Shown here: piece by piece, positions 1 to 7,774 of the stretch
Layout: each line of letters opens with the position of its first letter
Numbering within the stretch: position 1 is the stretch's first letter
Source: Chloroflexota bacterium
GTDB lineage: Bacteria; Chloroflexota; UBA5177; JANWHV01
Direction of reading: 5' to 3'
Assembly: GCA_025450375.1 (NCBI GenBank)
Contig: JANWHO010000162.1
Coordinates: 1 to 9,099, forward strand
DNA: 9,099 bases
Translations under genes and position numbers: made by a program
The notes under the pieces: generated by a model
Databases searched by the model: none
Told to the model about the DNA's origin: nothing
The model's input: the letters and a program-made list of their open reading frames with translations, nothing else

Positions 1-509
1 ACCCCGATTACCGGCAGCGAGTTGGCGGAATAGCAGACCAGCAAATAACTCGACACGACATCGGCCCGCTGTTCCTCGGGCGCGATCCGGTTGATGATCC
101 GCGGGCTTCCACAATATCCTATTGCCATCGCCGCGCCGCTGATGATGGTCGCGCCCACCAGCAGGATCATTGAATGCCGTGCCTCCGCGAGGATCAGCGG
201 GCCGGGGCCGGCGGCAAAGCCGTTCAAGATCCGCGCCGGGAAGAGCCAGATGGTTCCCTTGGCAAGCAGGAAGCACAGCGCGCTGAGGACGGTGATGCCC
301 AGGGCCAGAAGGGTCGTGCGGCGGCCGATCTGATCCGAGAGCCGTCCAAATACGAACAGCACGGTGAGATTGCCGACGACATAGATCGCGTAGATCTCGG
401 TGACGACCAGTTCCGAGAACCCGAATTCACGGCGATAGATCGGATACAGCGGGGTCAGAATCGTGCTGCCGACATAGAGCACCGCGATGCCAAACGCCGC
501 CGCCCACAT
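1..509 (-). CDS. MFS permease, 3' end beyond window, with apparent in-frame internal deletion
   Basis: This is a major facilitator superfamily membrane transporter; the substrate is unknown. The 169 visible codons are open with no stop. Residues 1-22 and 38-54 are hydrophobic segments (TM1, TM2). Residues 55-64 (GRLSDQIGRR) match MFS motif A of the TM2-TM3 loop. Residues 65-83 fit TM3, and 92-101 (PARILNGFAAG region) fit the start of TM4. The text then changes abruptly: residues 113-132 and the NRIAPEEQRADVVSSYL stretch near 140-156 look like the TM10-TM11 part of related permeases, so roughly 180 middle residues seem to be missing. I chose the ATG at 509; a TTG at 533 in frame is possible, and an in-frame stop lies at 549-551. 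No clear Shine-Dalgarno is visible. The gene is divergent from the ROK regulator, which may control it (inference). It may be a non-functional remnant; the MFS identity itself is firm. Confidence 0.75.
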   Translation of the reverse strand, partial: MWAAAFGIAVLYVGSTILTPLYPIYRREFGFSELVVTEIYAIYVVGNLTVLFVFGRLSDQIGRRTTLLALGITVLSALCFLLAKGTIWLFPARILNGFAAGPGPLILAEARHSMILLVGATIISGAAMAIGYCGSPRIINRIAPEEQRADVVSSYLLVCYSANSLPVIG

Positions 510-536
510 CCAGGACGCCGAACGAATGGCCAACCA

Positions 537-548
537 GTCAATATTGAC
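537..548. promoter_or_regulatory. Perfect 12-bp palindrome, candidate operator
   Basis: GTCAATATTGAC is identical to its own reverse complement. It is an AT-rich island in a GC-rich divergent intergenic region, 28 bp upstream of the permease ATG at 509 and about 120 bp upstream of the ROK gene. ROK repressors often bind AT-rich inverted repeats next to their own gene, so this is a reasonable operator candidate. That role is inference. Two weaker GC-rich inverted repeats lie at 577-590 (GTCCC/GGGAC) and 593-605 (GCGAG/CTCGC). Confidence 0.4.
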
Positions 549-655
549 CTAGTGCTGGGCTGGCTAGTCCGACTTGGTCCCGACGGGGACGAGCGAGACG
601 CTCGCGCTCCCAGGCAGAGGTGCGTGCTCTCCTACCCGGTCGGGGCCGCGCGTCG

Positions 656-661
656 TATAAT
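656..661 (+). promoter_or_regulatory. Candidate -10 box (TATAAT) of the ROK gene
   Basis: This is an exact TATAAT. It ends 7 nt before the ATG at 669, so a start site 6-8 nt downstream would fall on or next to the start codon and give a leaderless mRNA. No good -35 box is visible 16-18 bp upstream (around 633-638). No Shine-Dalgarno precedes either ATG (660 or 669), which agrees with a leaderless reading. Confidence 0.45.
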
Positions 662-668
662 GACCGCC

Positions 669-1868
669 ATGCGCTCCGCCAAAGGCAAAGTGGATGGCCG
701 CCTGATGCAACAGGCGAATCGGGCCCTGGTGTTGAACCTGGTGCGGACCCAACCGACCCTGTCGCGGGCGGCGATTGTCCGCCAAACCGGCCTTAGTCCC
801 GCCGCCGTTTCCGGCATTGTCGATCACCTGGCGCGCGAGGGGTGGGTCAAGGAGGTTGGCGCCGCCGTAACCGGCAACGTGGGCCGGAGGCCCCGGGGCC
901 TGGCCTTTGTCCCCGAGGCACGTCTGGCTCTTGGCATCGATCTCGACTTGCGCGAGGTAAGCGCGGCCCTGGTGGATCTCGGCGGTACACCGCGCGAGGT
1001 TCACCGGGTGCCCGTGCCGGGTGGCGTCGATCCCGCCACTGTGTTGGATTTGGCGGCGGAACTGGCCCGTCGAGTGACCCGTGACGTACCGACCGCCCAA
1101 CTCCTGGGAATCGGGATGGCCGTGCCGGGGATGGTGCGGTGGCCGGAAGGCGTCATTCTCTTCTCCCCCAACTTTCACTGGCGGGATGTGCCGGTGCGCG
1201 CCATGATGGAGGCACGGCTGGGCGGCGCGGTGCTGGTCGATAACGAGGTCCGCGCTCTGGCCCTGGCGGAGCACCAGTATGGGGCGGCGCGATGGGCGAA
1301 CACCTCGGTGTTTCTCGACGCCGGTACGGGGGTGGGCGGAGCGGTGATCCTGGAGGGACACCTGTACCGCGGGGTGCATGGGGCGGCAGGGGAACTGGGG
1401 CACAATACGGTCGAGCCGGGAGGGCCGATCTGCGCCTGCGGGAACCAGGGATGCCTGGAGGTCTTCGCGTCCGAGGTTGGCCTGGAGCGGCGGGTGCGCG
1501 AGGCGCTGGCGGCCGGGCGCGCCTCACTGCTGGCCGGGAAGCCGGAAACCTGGACCCCCGGTGGCCTGGCGGCCGCCGCCCAAGCCGGCGACCCGCTGGC
1601 CGGCGAGCTGCTGGAGCACGCGGCGGAGTACCTGGGCCTGGTGGTGGCCAACGCGGTGGCGAACTGGGATCCCGAGTTGGTGGTGCTCAGCGGCCCGATC
1701 ATTCGGGAAGGAGAGCTCTTCGACCGCGTCCTGGCTGCCGGCACGCGGTCGGTCCTGGAGCCGGCGCGGGCACGGGTGCGGGTGGCGCCGGCCCTGATCG
1801 AGGCGAACGTGAAGATTATCGGGGCCGCCTCGTTGGTGATAACCGAGCATCTGGCGGCGCCGTTGTAG
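669..1868 (+). CDS. ROK-family transcriptional repressor (NagC/XylR type)
   Basis: This 399-residue protein is the usual length for a ROK repressor. An N-terminal winged helix-turn-helix spans about residues 12-70 (LSRAAIVRQTGLSPAAVSGI at 31-50 is the HTH). The ROK sugar-kinase fold follows, with GIDLDL at 89-94, VDLGGT at 102-107 and DNEVRALALAE at 191-201. The zinc-binding signature is GH(N)TVEPGGPICACGNQGCLE at 244-264 (H245, C255, C257, C262). The first phosphate motif is degenerate and the usual catalytic Asp after Asn is Glu193, so it is probably a sugar-responsive repressor and not a kinase. The ligand is unknown. A second ATG lies at 660, inside the TATAAT/start overlap; I prefer 669 because of the -10 spacing. 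The gene is divergent from the MFS permease, suggesting local control of that gene (inference). It converges on the NRAMP gene with only 14 bp between the stop codons. Confidence 0.9.
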   Translation: MRSAKGKVDGRLMQQANRALVLNLVRTQPTLSRAAIVRQTGLSPAAVSGIVDHLAREGWVKEVGAAVTGNVGRRPRGLAFVPEARLALGIDLDLREVSAALVDLGGTPREVHRVPVPGGVDPATVLDLAAELARRVTRDVPTAQLLGIGMAVPGMVRWPEGVILFSPNFHWRDVPVRAMMEARLGGAVLVDNEVRALALAEHQYGAARWANTSVFLDAGTGVGGAVILEGHLYRGVHGAAGELGHNTVEPGGPICACGNQGCLEVFASEVGLERRVREALAAGRASLLAGKPETWTPGGLAAAAQAGDPLAGELLEHAAEYLGLVVANAVANWDPELVVLSGPIIREGELFDRVLAAGTRSVLEPARARVRVAPALIEANVKIIGAASLVITEHLAAPL

Positions 1869-1882
1869 GGACGGGCGCCGCT

Positions 1883-3292
1883 TTATCGGGCGGCCGGTCC
1901 GATCCCGACCTGGCCCGCCAGATAGAGCAGGCTCAGCCCGATCAGAATCGCCACCGTGGCATAGGCGACCAGGTTAAACAGCCGTCCATTCCGGTAGCTC
2001 CCCATCAGATCCTTATTGTTGATCAGGCGAATGATGAAGATCAGCAGAATGGGCAGCATCAGGGCGTTCAGCACTTGCAGATTGAGGAGCACTGGGACGA
2101 TCGGCAGGTTCGGTATGATCGCGATCAGGGTGGAAATGACAATCGTGCCGGTGAAAATGCTGTTGAAGATCGGCGCCTGCGCGAACGATTTCTCGGTGCC
2201 GCTCTCCAGGCCGAAGGTCTCGCAGATCGCGTAGGCGGTGGAGAGCGGCAGCACCCCGGCCGCCAGCATCGCGGCCCCGAAAAGCCCGATCGCGAACAGC
2301 GTCTCGGCCGAGTTCCCGGCCACCGAGTTGAGGGCCACGGCGAATTGCTGGGGCTGGCTGATGTTGCTGTTCCCGGCGGGGCAGCCGTGGACACTGCACA
2401 GCGCCGTCCCCGTGGCGATAATGATGAATCCCGCCACGGCGATCGCGAAGAGCGAACCGATGATCACGTCAGCGCGGGTGAAAGCATAGGTGCGGGGAGA
2501 GATCCCTTTGTCGACCACGGACGAGGTAACAAAGAACTGCATATAGGGGCTAATCGTGGTCCCCACCAGGGCCACGACGGCGCTGATATAGGTGCTGGTC
2601 CAGACAATGTGCGGCTGGGCCGTGTCGTGGAGCACGGAACTCCAGTTGGTCCCCTTGAAGGCCGCTACCACATAGACCAGGAAGACGAAGGAGAGGGCGA
2701 CAAAGACTTTCTCGATCATGCTGGAGGATCGCTGGGTGACCAGATACCAGAGGACCAGGGTAACGGGGGGCACGGCGATCCAGGCGGGGATGCCGATGAT
2801 TTGGGCGCAGGCCGCCAGGCCAAGAAACTCGGAGACCGTGATCCCAGTATTGGCGATCAACAAGCAGGCCATGGCCAGGCTGGTGGCCCCAAGGCTGAAC
2901 TGTTCCCGGATCAGATCCGACAGCCCCTTGCCGGTGACCGCGCCCAGGCGCGCGCACATTTCCTGCACCACGATCAGGCTGACCGCCGTGATGATGAGGG
3001 CCCACAGCATGTTGTAGCGGAATACCGCCCCGGCGCTGGCATAGGTGACGATCCCTCCAGCATCGTTCCCGGCGCTGGCGGTGATCAGCCCCGGCCCCAC
3101 CACGGCCAGAAAGGCAAAGACCCCGGTGCGGGGCAGCCGCGGGCGGGGGAAACGGCGCCGGATACGATCCGCGCCGAGCGAGGGAAGGCGGCCGGTAGTC
3201 CGGAGCGAGCGGGGAGTCCCCAGGCGCCTGCTCTCGCCCTCCCGCCGCGCATGATCGATCGCCGGCGCCGGCCGGTCCGGTGGGTCGGTCAT
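1883..3292 (-). CDS. NRAMP-superfamily divalent cation transporter with non-canonical metal site
   Basis: This is an integral membrane protein of 469 residues with about 11 predicted TM segments: roughly 58-82, 95-112, 136-160, 167-186, 193-213, 233-256, 274-296, 329-357, 376-396, 397-424 and 438-460. GPGLITASAGNDAGGI (66-81) aligns with the NRAMP TM1 block GPGLL...DPGN: Asp77 is kept, but the Pro is Ala78 and the metal-ligand Asn is Gly80. In TM6, GTTISPYMQFF (244-254) replaces GATVMPHN, so the metal-selecting Met is Ser248. Similar ISPY forms are known in a broad NRAMP-related subgroup with unclear substrate, so Mn2+/Fe2+ should not be assumed. An Arg-rich cytosolic N-terminus of about 57 residues precedes TM1. 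I chose the ATG at 3292; an in-frame TTG at 3304 is possible. It lies 94 bp downstream of gmd on the same strand and may be cotranscribed. No yybP-ykoY or other riboswitch is evident. Confidence 0.88.
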   Translation of the reverse strand: MTDPPDRPAPAIDHARREGESRRLGTPRSLRTTGRLPSLGADRIRRRFPRPRLPRTGVFAFLAVVGPGLITASAGNDAGGIVTYASAGAVFRYNMLWALIITAVSLIVVQEMCARLGAVTGKGLSDLIREQFSLGATSLAMACLLIANTGITVSEFLGLAACAQIIGIPAWIAVPPVTLVLWYLVTQRSSSMIEKVFVALSFVFLVYVVAAFKGTNWSSVLHDTAQPHIVWTSTYISAVVALVGTTISPYMQFFVTSSVVDKGISPRTYAFTRADVIIGSLFAIAVAGFIIIATGTALCSVHGCPAGNSNISQPQQFAVALNSVAGNSAETLFAIGLFGAAMLAAGVLPLSTAYAICETFGLESGTEKSFAQAPIFNSIFTGTIVISTLIAIIPNLPIVPVLLNLQVLNALMLPILLIFIIRLINNKDLMGSYRNGRLFNLVAYATVAILIGLSLLYLAGQVGIGPAAR

Positions 3293-3329
3293 GGCACCGT
3301 CCAATGGGCTGAGGGGTGGTCGGTCATGG
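3283..3329 (-). promoter_or_regulatory. Duplicated start region and 12-codon mini-ORF overlapping the NRAMP start
   Basis: The 12-mer CCATGACCGACC (minus strand) occurs twice, at 3318-3329 and 3283-3294, 35 bp apart. The downstream copy carries the NRAMP ATG. The upstream ATG at 3327 is out of frame and opens a mini-ORF reading MTDHPSAHWTVP, whose TGA (3291-3289) overlaps the NRAMP ATG (3292-3290) as ATGA. This geometry permits translational coupling. No Shine-Dalgarno is seen before the upstream ATG, so translation of the mini-ORF is uncertain. Confidence 0.35.
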
Positions 3330-3386
3330 TGTACGGGGGACCGTGCTCAGGCTACCATGCCCTTCGAGGGCCTGTAAAGGCTGAAC

Positions 3387-5356
<1,970 letters not shown>

Positions 5357-5500
5357 GTGAGATCGTTCGCGATCCTGGCTCGCGTCCCTACGCTTTCCAT
5401 ATTGTTTCCCGCTCGCTCACCGTTTGACCGCCGGAATGCTACCACATTGGGTTACTTCCCCGTGAAGGCCCAGAGAGGACGAGGACTGGATGTTTGTTGT

Positions 5501-5529
5501 TTGACATATTTTGGGTGCTCTAAGGTAAT
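5501..5529 (+). promoter_or_regulatory. Candidate sigma-70 promoter of the sigma factor gene
   Basis: A perfect -35 box TTGACA (5501-5506) is followed by a 17-bp spacer and GGTAAT (5524-5529, four of six matches to TATAAT). The predicted start would be near 5536, giving a 5' leader of about 119 nt before the ATG at 5655. The region is noticeably more AT-rich than its surroundings. The rest of the 298-bp gap between rmd and the sigma gene holds no gene that I can see. Confidence 0.5.
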
Positions 5530-5572
5530 CCAAGTAGGGCCCCTATCCGTATAGATCAATAGAAGAATACTG

Positions 5573-5637
5573 GGCATCCCGCGCATGGGGCCGTCACTCA
5601 ACGACAGCCCTGCCGGTGGTACTTCTTAAGGGATGCC
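5573..5637 (+). promoter_or_regulatory. Foldable 5' leader upstream of the sigma factor gene
   Basis: An 8-bp inverted repeat, GGCATCCC (5573-5580) with GGGATGCC (5630-5637), encloses an inner hairpin at 5588-5610 (GGGC, one mismatch, GTC / GAC, mismatch, GCCC, loop of 7). The outer arm ends 9 nt before the AGGA ribosome site at 5647-5650. The fold could influence translation or mRNA stability. It does not match any riboswitch class I recognise, and chance pairing in GC-rich DNA remains possible. Confidence 0.3.
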
Positions 5638-5654
5638 GGAGAAATGAGGATATC

Positions 5655-6509
5655 ATGAGTGCACCCGCCTTAGAGGTGAAGCAGGCTGCCGTGGCGCAGC
5701 CGGAAGACAGCACGATGCTGTATCTGCACGACATTAGCCGTATGCCCCTGTTGACGGCGGCCCAGGAACGTGAGCTGGGGGAGCGGATCGCGAACGGCGA
5801 CGAGGAGGCGTTGAACATCATGGTGGAGTCGAACCTTCGCCTGGTGGTCAGCGTGGCCAAGCGTTATCGGAATGAAGGGCTCTCGCTCCTGGATCTGGTC
5901 CAGGAGGGGAATATCGGCTTGATTCGGGCCGCCCGCAAGTTCGACTACAGGCTGGGTCACCGCTTCTCGACCTACGCTATTTGGTGGATTCGCCAAGCGG
6001 TGACGCGGGCAATCTCGAACCAGAGCCAGACGATCCGCGTGCCAGTGCACGTTACCGAGGGTATTTCGCGCCTGCAGAAGACCACGCAACTGGAGGAGGA
6101 CGGCGTGGAACTGCCGGAGGGGCAGGACGCGCATTTGCCCTCGGCCAAGATTGTGGAGATGGCCCGCCTGGTCCACCAGCCGATCTCGCTGGAGCGCGTG
6201 ATGGGCGAGGACCAGGACGCCACCCTGGCCGAGGTGGTGGAGGATCCCGACGCGATCTCCCCCAGCGACATGGCGGAGCAGCGCATGCTCCACGACCGCC
6301 TGGTGGGCCTGGTGAGCGACCTTCCGGACCGCGAGCGTAAAGTGATCGAACTGCGGTTTGGCCTCAACGATGGGCACCCACGGACCCTTAAAGAGGTGAG
6401 CGGGGCCTTTGGTCTGACGCGGGAGCGCATCCGCCAGCTCGAAACGGCGGCCCTCACCCGGCTGCGCCAGTCAGGCGAGCAGGGCGATCTACGGGAATAC
6501 CTGAACTGA
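5655..6509 (+). CDS. Group 2 (primary-like) sigma-70 factor
   Basis: This RNA polymerase sigma subunit directs promoter recognition. It has 284 residues and no long N-terminal region 1.1 or non-conserved insert, so it fits a group 2, SigB/HrdB-like paralogue more than the housekeeping RpoD. Region 1.2 is at about 20-45 (MLYLHDISRMPLLT). Region 2 spans about 52-132: NLRLVVSVAKRY at 60-71, GLSLLDLVQEGNIGLIRA at 75-92, and RFSTYAIWWIRQAVTRAI at 103-120, the -10 recognition and melting segment, fully canonical. Region 3 is about 133-210. Region 4 is about 213-272, with LPDRERKVIELRFGL (223-237) and the -35-binding helix LTRERIRQLE (254-263). The ATG at 5655 has a good AGGA ribosome site at 5647-5650; an upstream in-frame GTG at 5616 is less likely. 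It appears monocistronic, with its own promoter and terminator. No anti-sigma factor is adjacent, so its trigger is unknown. Confidence 0.92.
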   Translation: MSAPALEVKQAAVAQPEDSTMLYLHDISRMPLLTAAQERELGERIANGDEEALNIMVESNLRLVVSVAKRYRNEGLSLLDLVQEGNIGLIRAARKFDYRLGHRFSTYAIWWIRQAVTRAISNQSQTIRVPVHVTEGISRLQKTTQLEEDGVELPEGQDAHLPSAKIVEMARLVHQPISLERVMGEDQDATLAEVVEDPDAISPSDMAEQRMLHDRLVGLVSDLPDRERKVIELRFGLNDGHPRTLKEVSGAFGLTRERIRQLETAALTRLRQSGEQGDLREYLN

Positions 6510-6529
6510 GCTAAAGTACCTGAACCGAG
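6498..6529 (+). repeat. Short direct repeat spanning the sigma stop codon
   Basis: TACCTGAACTGAG (6498-6510) is repeated as TACCTGAACCGAG (6517-6529), with 12 of 13 matching and a 19-bp period. The first copy encodes the final Tyr-Leu-Asn and the TGA stop; the second is non-coding. It looks like a local tandem duplication just before the terminator. Confidence 0.6.
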
Positions 6530-6535
6530 GAAAAT

Positions 6536-6569
6536 GGGGGGCGGTCATACGACCGCCCCCCTTCTTATT
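6536..6569 (+). terminator. Strong intrinsic terminator after the sigma gene
   Basis: A perfect 11-bp stem pairs GGGGGGCGGTC (6536-6546) with GACCGCCCCCC (6551-6561) around the loop ATAC. The T-rich tract TTCTTATT (6562-6569) follows at once. AAAA just upstream (6531-6534) could give weak activity in the other direction. It lies 26 nt after the sigma stop codon. Confidence 0.9.
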
Positions 6570-6693
6570 GGGGCTGCCGCGGGAACCTCCGGCTGAGGTC
6601 CAAAACTGATGGCGCGGGGGGGTCGGCACACCAGGGCGTGCGTCTGGTGGCTTTGAACTCGTGAGCCATCAGAGAGAGAACGATGTCATCTGG

Positions 6694-6723
6694 TTGAAGC
6701 GCAAGGCTGCTATCGTGTATGGT
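6694..6723 (+). promoter_or_regulatory. Candidate promoter of the nitrilase operon
   Basis: TTGAAG (6694-6699), an 18-bp spacer and TATGGT (6718-6723) give four to five matches in each box and a predicted start near 6730, about 85 nt before the nitrilase ATG. It is the best sigma-70-like candidate between the sigma terminator and the nitrilase gene. The rest of that roughly 240-bp gap holds nothing else that I can support. Confidence 0.3.
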
Positions 6724-6813
6724 ATGACGGGTACAGCGCCCAGGGGAAAGCCCTTGTAAGCTGGTCAAGCGCCTACCGTAATCCTCTTGTTCTCCTTGAA
6801 AGATGCGTCAACC

Positions 6814-7746
6814 ATGGAAGGGGATCTCTCAGCTATCCGCGCCGCCGTTGTGCAAGCAGCCCCGGTGGCCTTTGACCGGGAGCGCACATTGGCGAAGGTG
6901 GCGGACCTGACCGCCGACGCGGCTGGTCGCGGAGCCAAACTTATCGTCTTTCCTGAAGCGTTCGTCTCGGCCTACCCCAGGGGCCTGAGCTTTGGCGCCG
7001 TCGTGGGGTCGCGTACGTCCGAGGGCCGTGAAGAGTATCGCCGGTATTGGGACAGCGCCATAGAGGTCCCCGGCCCCGCTGTCGACGCCCTTGCCGCTAT
7101 CGCCGCGGGGAGTGAGGTGTATCTGGTCATCGGCGTGATTGAACGAGATGGCGGCACGCTCTACTGCACCGTTCTGTTCTTCGCGCCGGAGGGGCGCTAT
7201 CTGGGCAAACACCGCAAGCTCATGCCGACCGCCTCCGAACGCCTGGTCTGGGGCTTCGGGGATGGCTCGACCCTTCCAGTCTTTGCCACGCCATTCGGGC
7301 GGCTAGGCGCGGTGATCTGCTGGGAGAACTACATGCCACTCTTGCGCATGGCGATGTATGCCAAAGGCATCCAGCTATACTGCGCACCCACGGCGGATGG
7401 ACGCGACACGTGGATCGCCACGATGCAACACATCGCGCTCGAGGGCCGCTGCTTTGTCCTCTCGTGCAACCAATTTGCCCGCCGCTCCGACTATCCGGAG
7501 GACTATGCCACGCTCTTCGGAGACGACCCCCGGACGGTGTTATCGCGAGGCGGGAGTTGCATCATCAACCCTCTCGGGCAGGTGCTCGCGGGTCCGGACT
7601 TCGTGGGAGAGTGCATCCTGACCGCCGATCTGGACATGGGCGATATCGCGCGCGGCAAGTACGACTTTGACGTGGTAGGGCACTACGCGCGGCCCGACGT
7701 GTTCCGCTTACACGTGAATGAGCAGCCGCAGGTGGTTGTCGACTAG
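6814..7746 (+). CDS. Nitrilase (carbon-nitrogen hydrolase superfamily)
   Basis: This soluble enzyme is expected to hydrolyse an organic nitrile to the carboxylic acid and ammonia; the exact substrate is unknown. It has 310 residues, usual for a branch 1 nitrilase. The catalytic triad is intact: Glu48 in [14 protein letters not shown] (44-57), Lys135 in [20 protein letters not shown] (132-151, with the second conserved Glu142) and the nucleophile Cys169 in [14 protein letters not shown] (165-178). The CWEN(Y/L)MP block and the GFGDGS segment mark true nitrilases and the cyanide hydratase group, as opposed to amidases or beta-ureidopropionases. I chose the ATG at 6814; an in-frame TTG at 6787 would add nine residues, and neither has a strong ribosome site. 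The PanE-like gene starts 28 bp after the stop codon on the same strand, so the two are probably cotranscribed. Confidence 0.93.
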   Translation: MEGDLSAIRAAVVQAAPVAFDRERTLAKVADLTADAAGRGAKLIVFPEAFVSAYPRGLSFGAVVGSRTSEGREEYRRYWDSAIEVPGPAVDALAAIAAGSEVYLVIGVIERDGGTLYCTVLFFAPEGRYLGKHRKLMPTASERLVWGFGDGSTLPVFATPFGRLGAVICWENYMPLLRMAMYAKGIQLYCAPTADGRDTWIATMQHIALEGRCFVLSCNQFARRSDYPEDYATLFGDDPRTVLSRGGSCIINPLGQVLAGPDFVGECILTADLDMGDIARGKYDFDVVGHYARPDVFRLHVNEQPQVVVD

Positions 7747-7757
7747 AGTAGATCGCC

Positions 7758-7765
7758 AGGAGGAG
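7758..7765 (+). promoter_or_regulatory. Strong ribosome binding site that fixes the PanE-like start
   Basis: AGGAGGAG lies 9 nt before the ATG at 7775. It supports that start over an in-frame upstream ATG at 7718, which would lie inside the end of the nitrilase gene. Confidence 0.85.
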
Positions 7766-7774
7766 AACACGCAC

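Noticed and set aside
174..659. N-terminal extension of the ROK gene to 174
   Set aside because: The added residues are antisense to the MFS permease, are charged low-complexity text, and lie before the TATAAT. The HTH domain starts just after 669.
1869..1910. Imperfect GC-rich inverted repeat at the ROK/NRAMP convergence as a bidirectional terminator
   Set aside because: The stem has several mismatches and lacks a T-run on either side.
3359..3371. Short hairpin GCCCT-TCG-AGGGC between gmd and NRAMP as a terminator
   Set aside because: The stem is only five base pairs and no T-run follows, so it does not clearly separate the two genes.
5357..5500. Minus-strand promoter for rmd-gmd
   Set aside because: Only weak -35 and -10 matches (for example around an ACAATATG stretch near 5400) were seen; not enough to place a promoter.
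6565..6768. A 67-residue minus-strand open frame between the sigma and nitrilase genes
   Set aside because: It has no recognisable family and no ribosome site that I can see, and overlaps the tail of the terminator and a candidate promoter. Too weak to call a gene.
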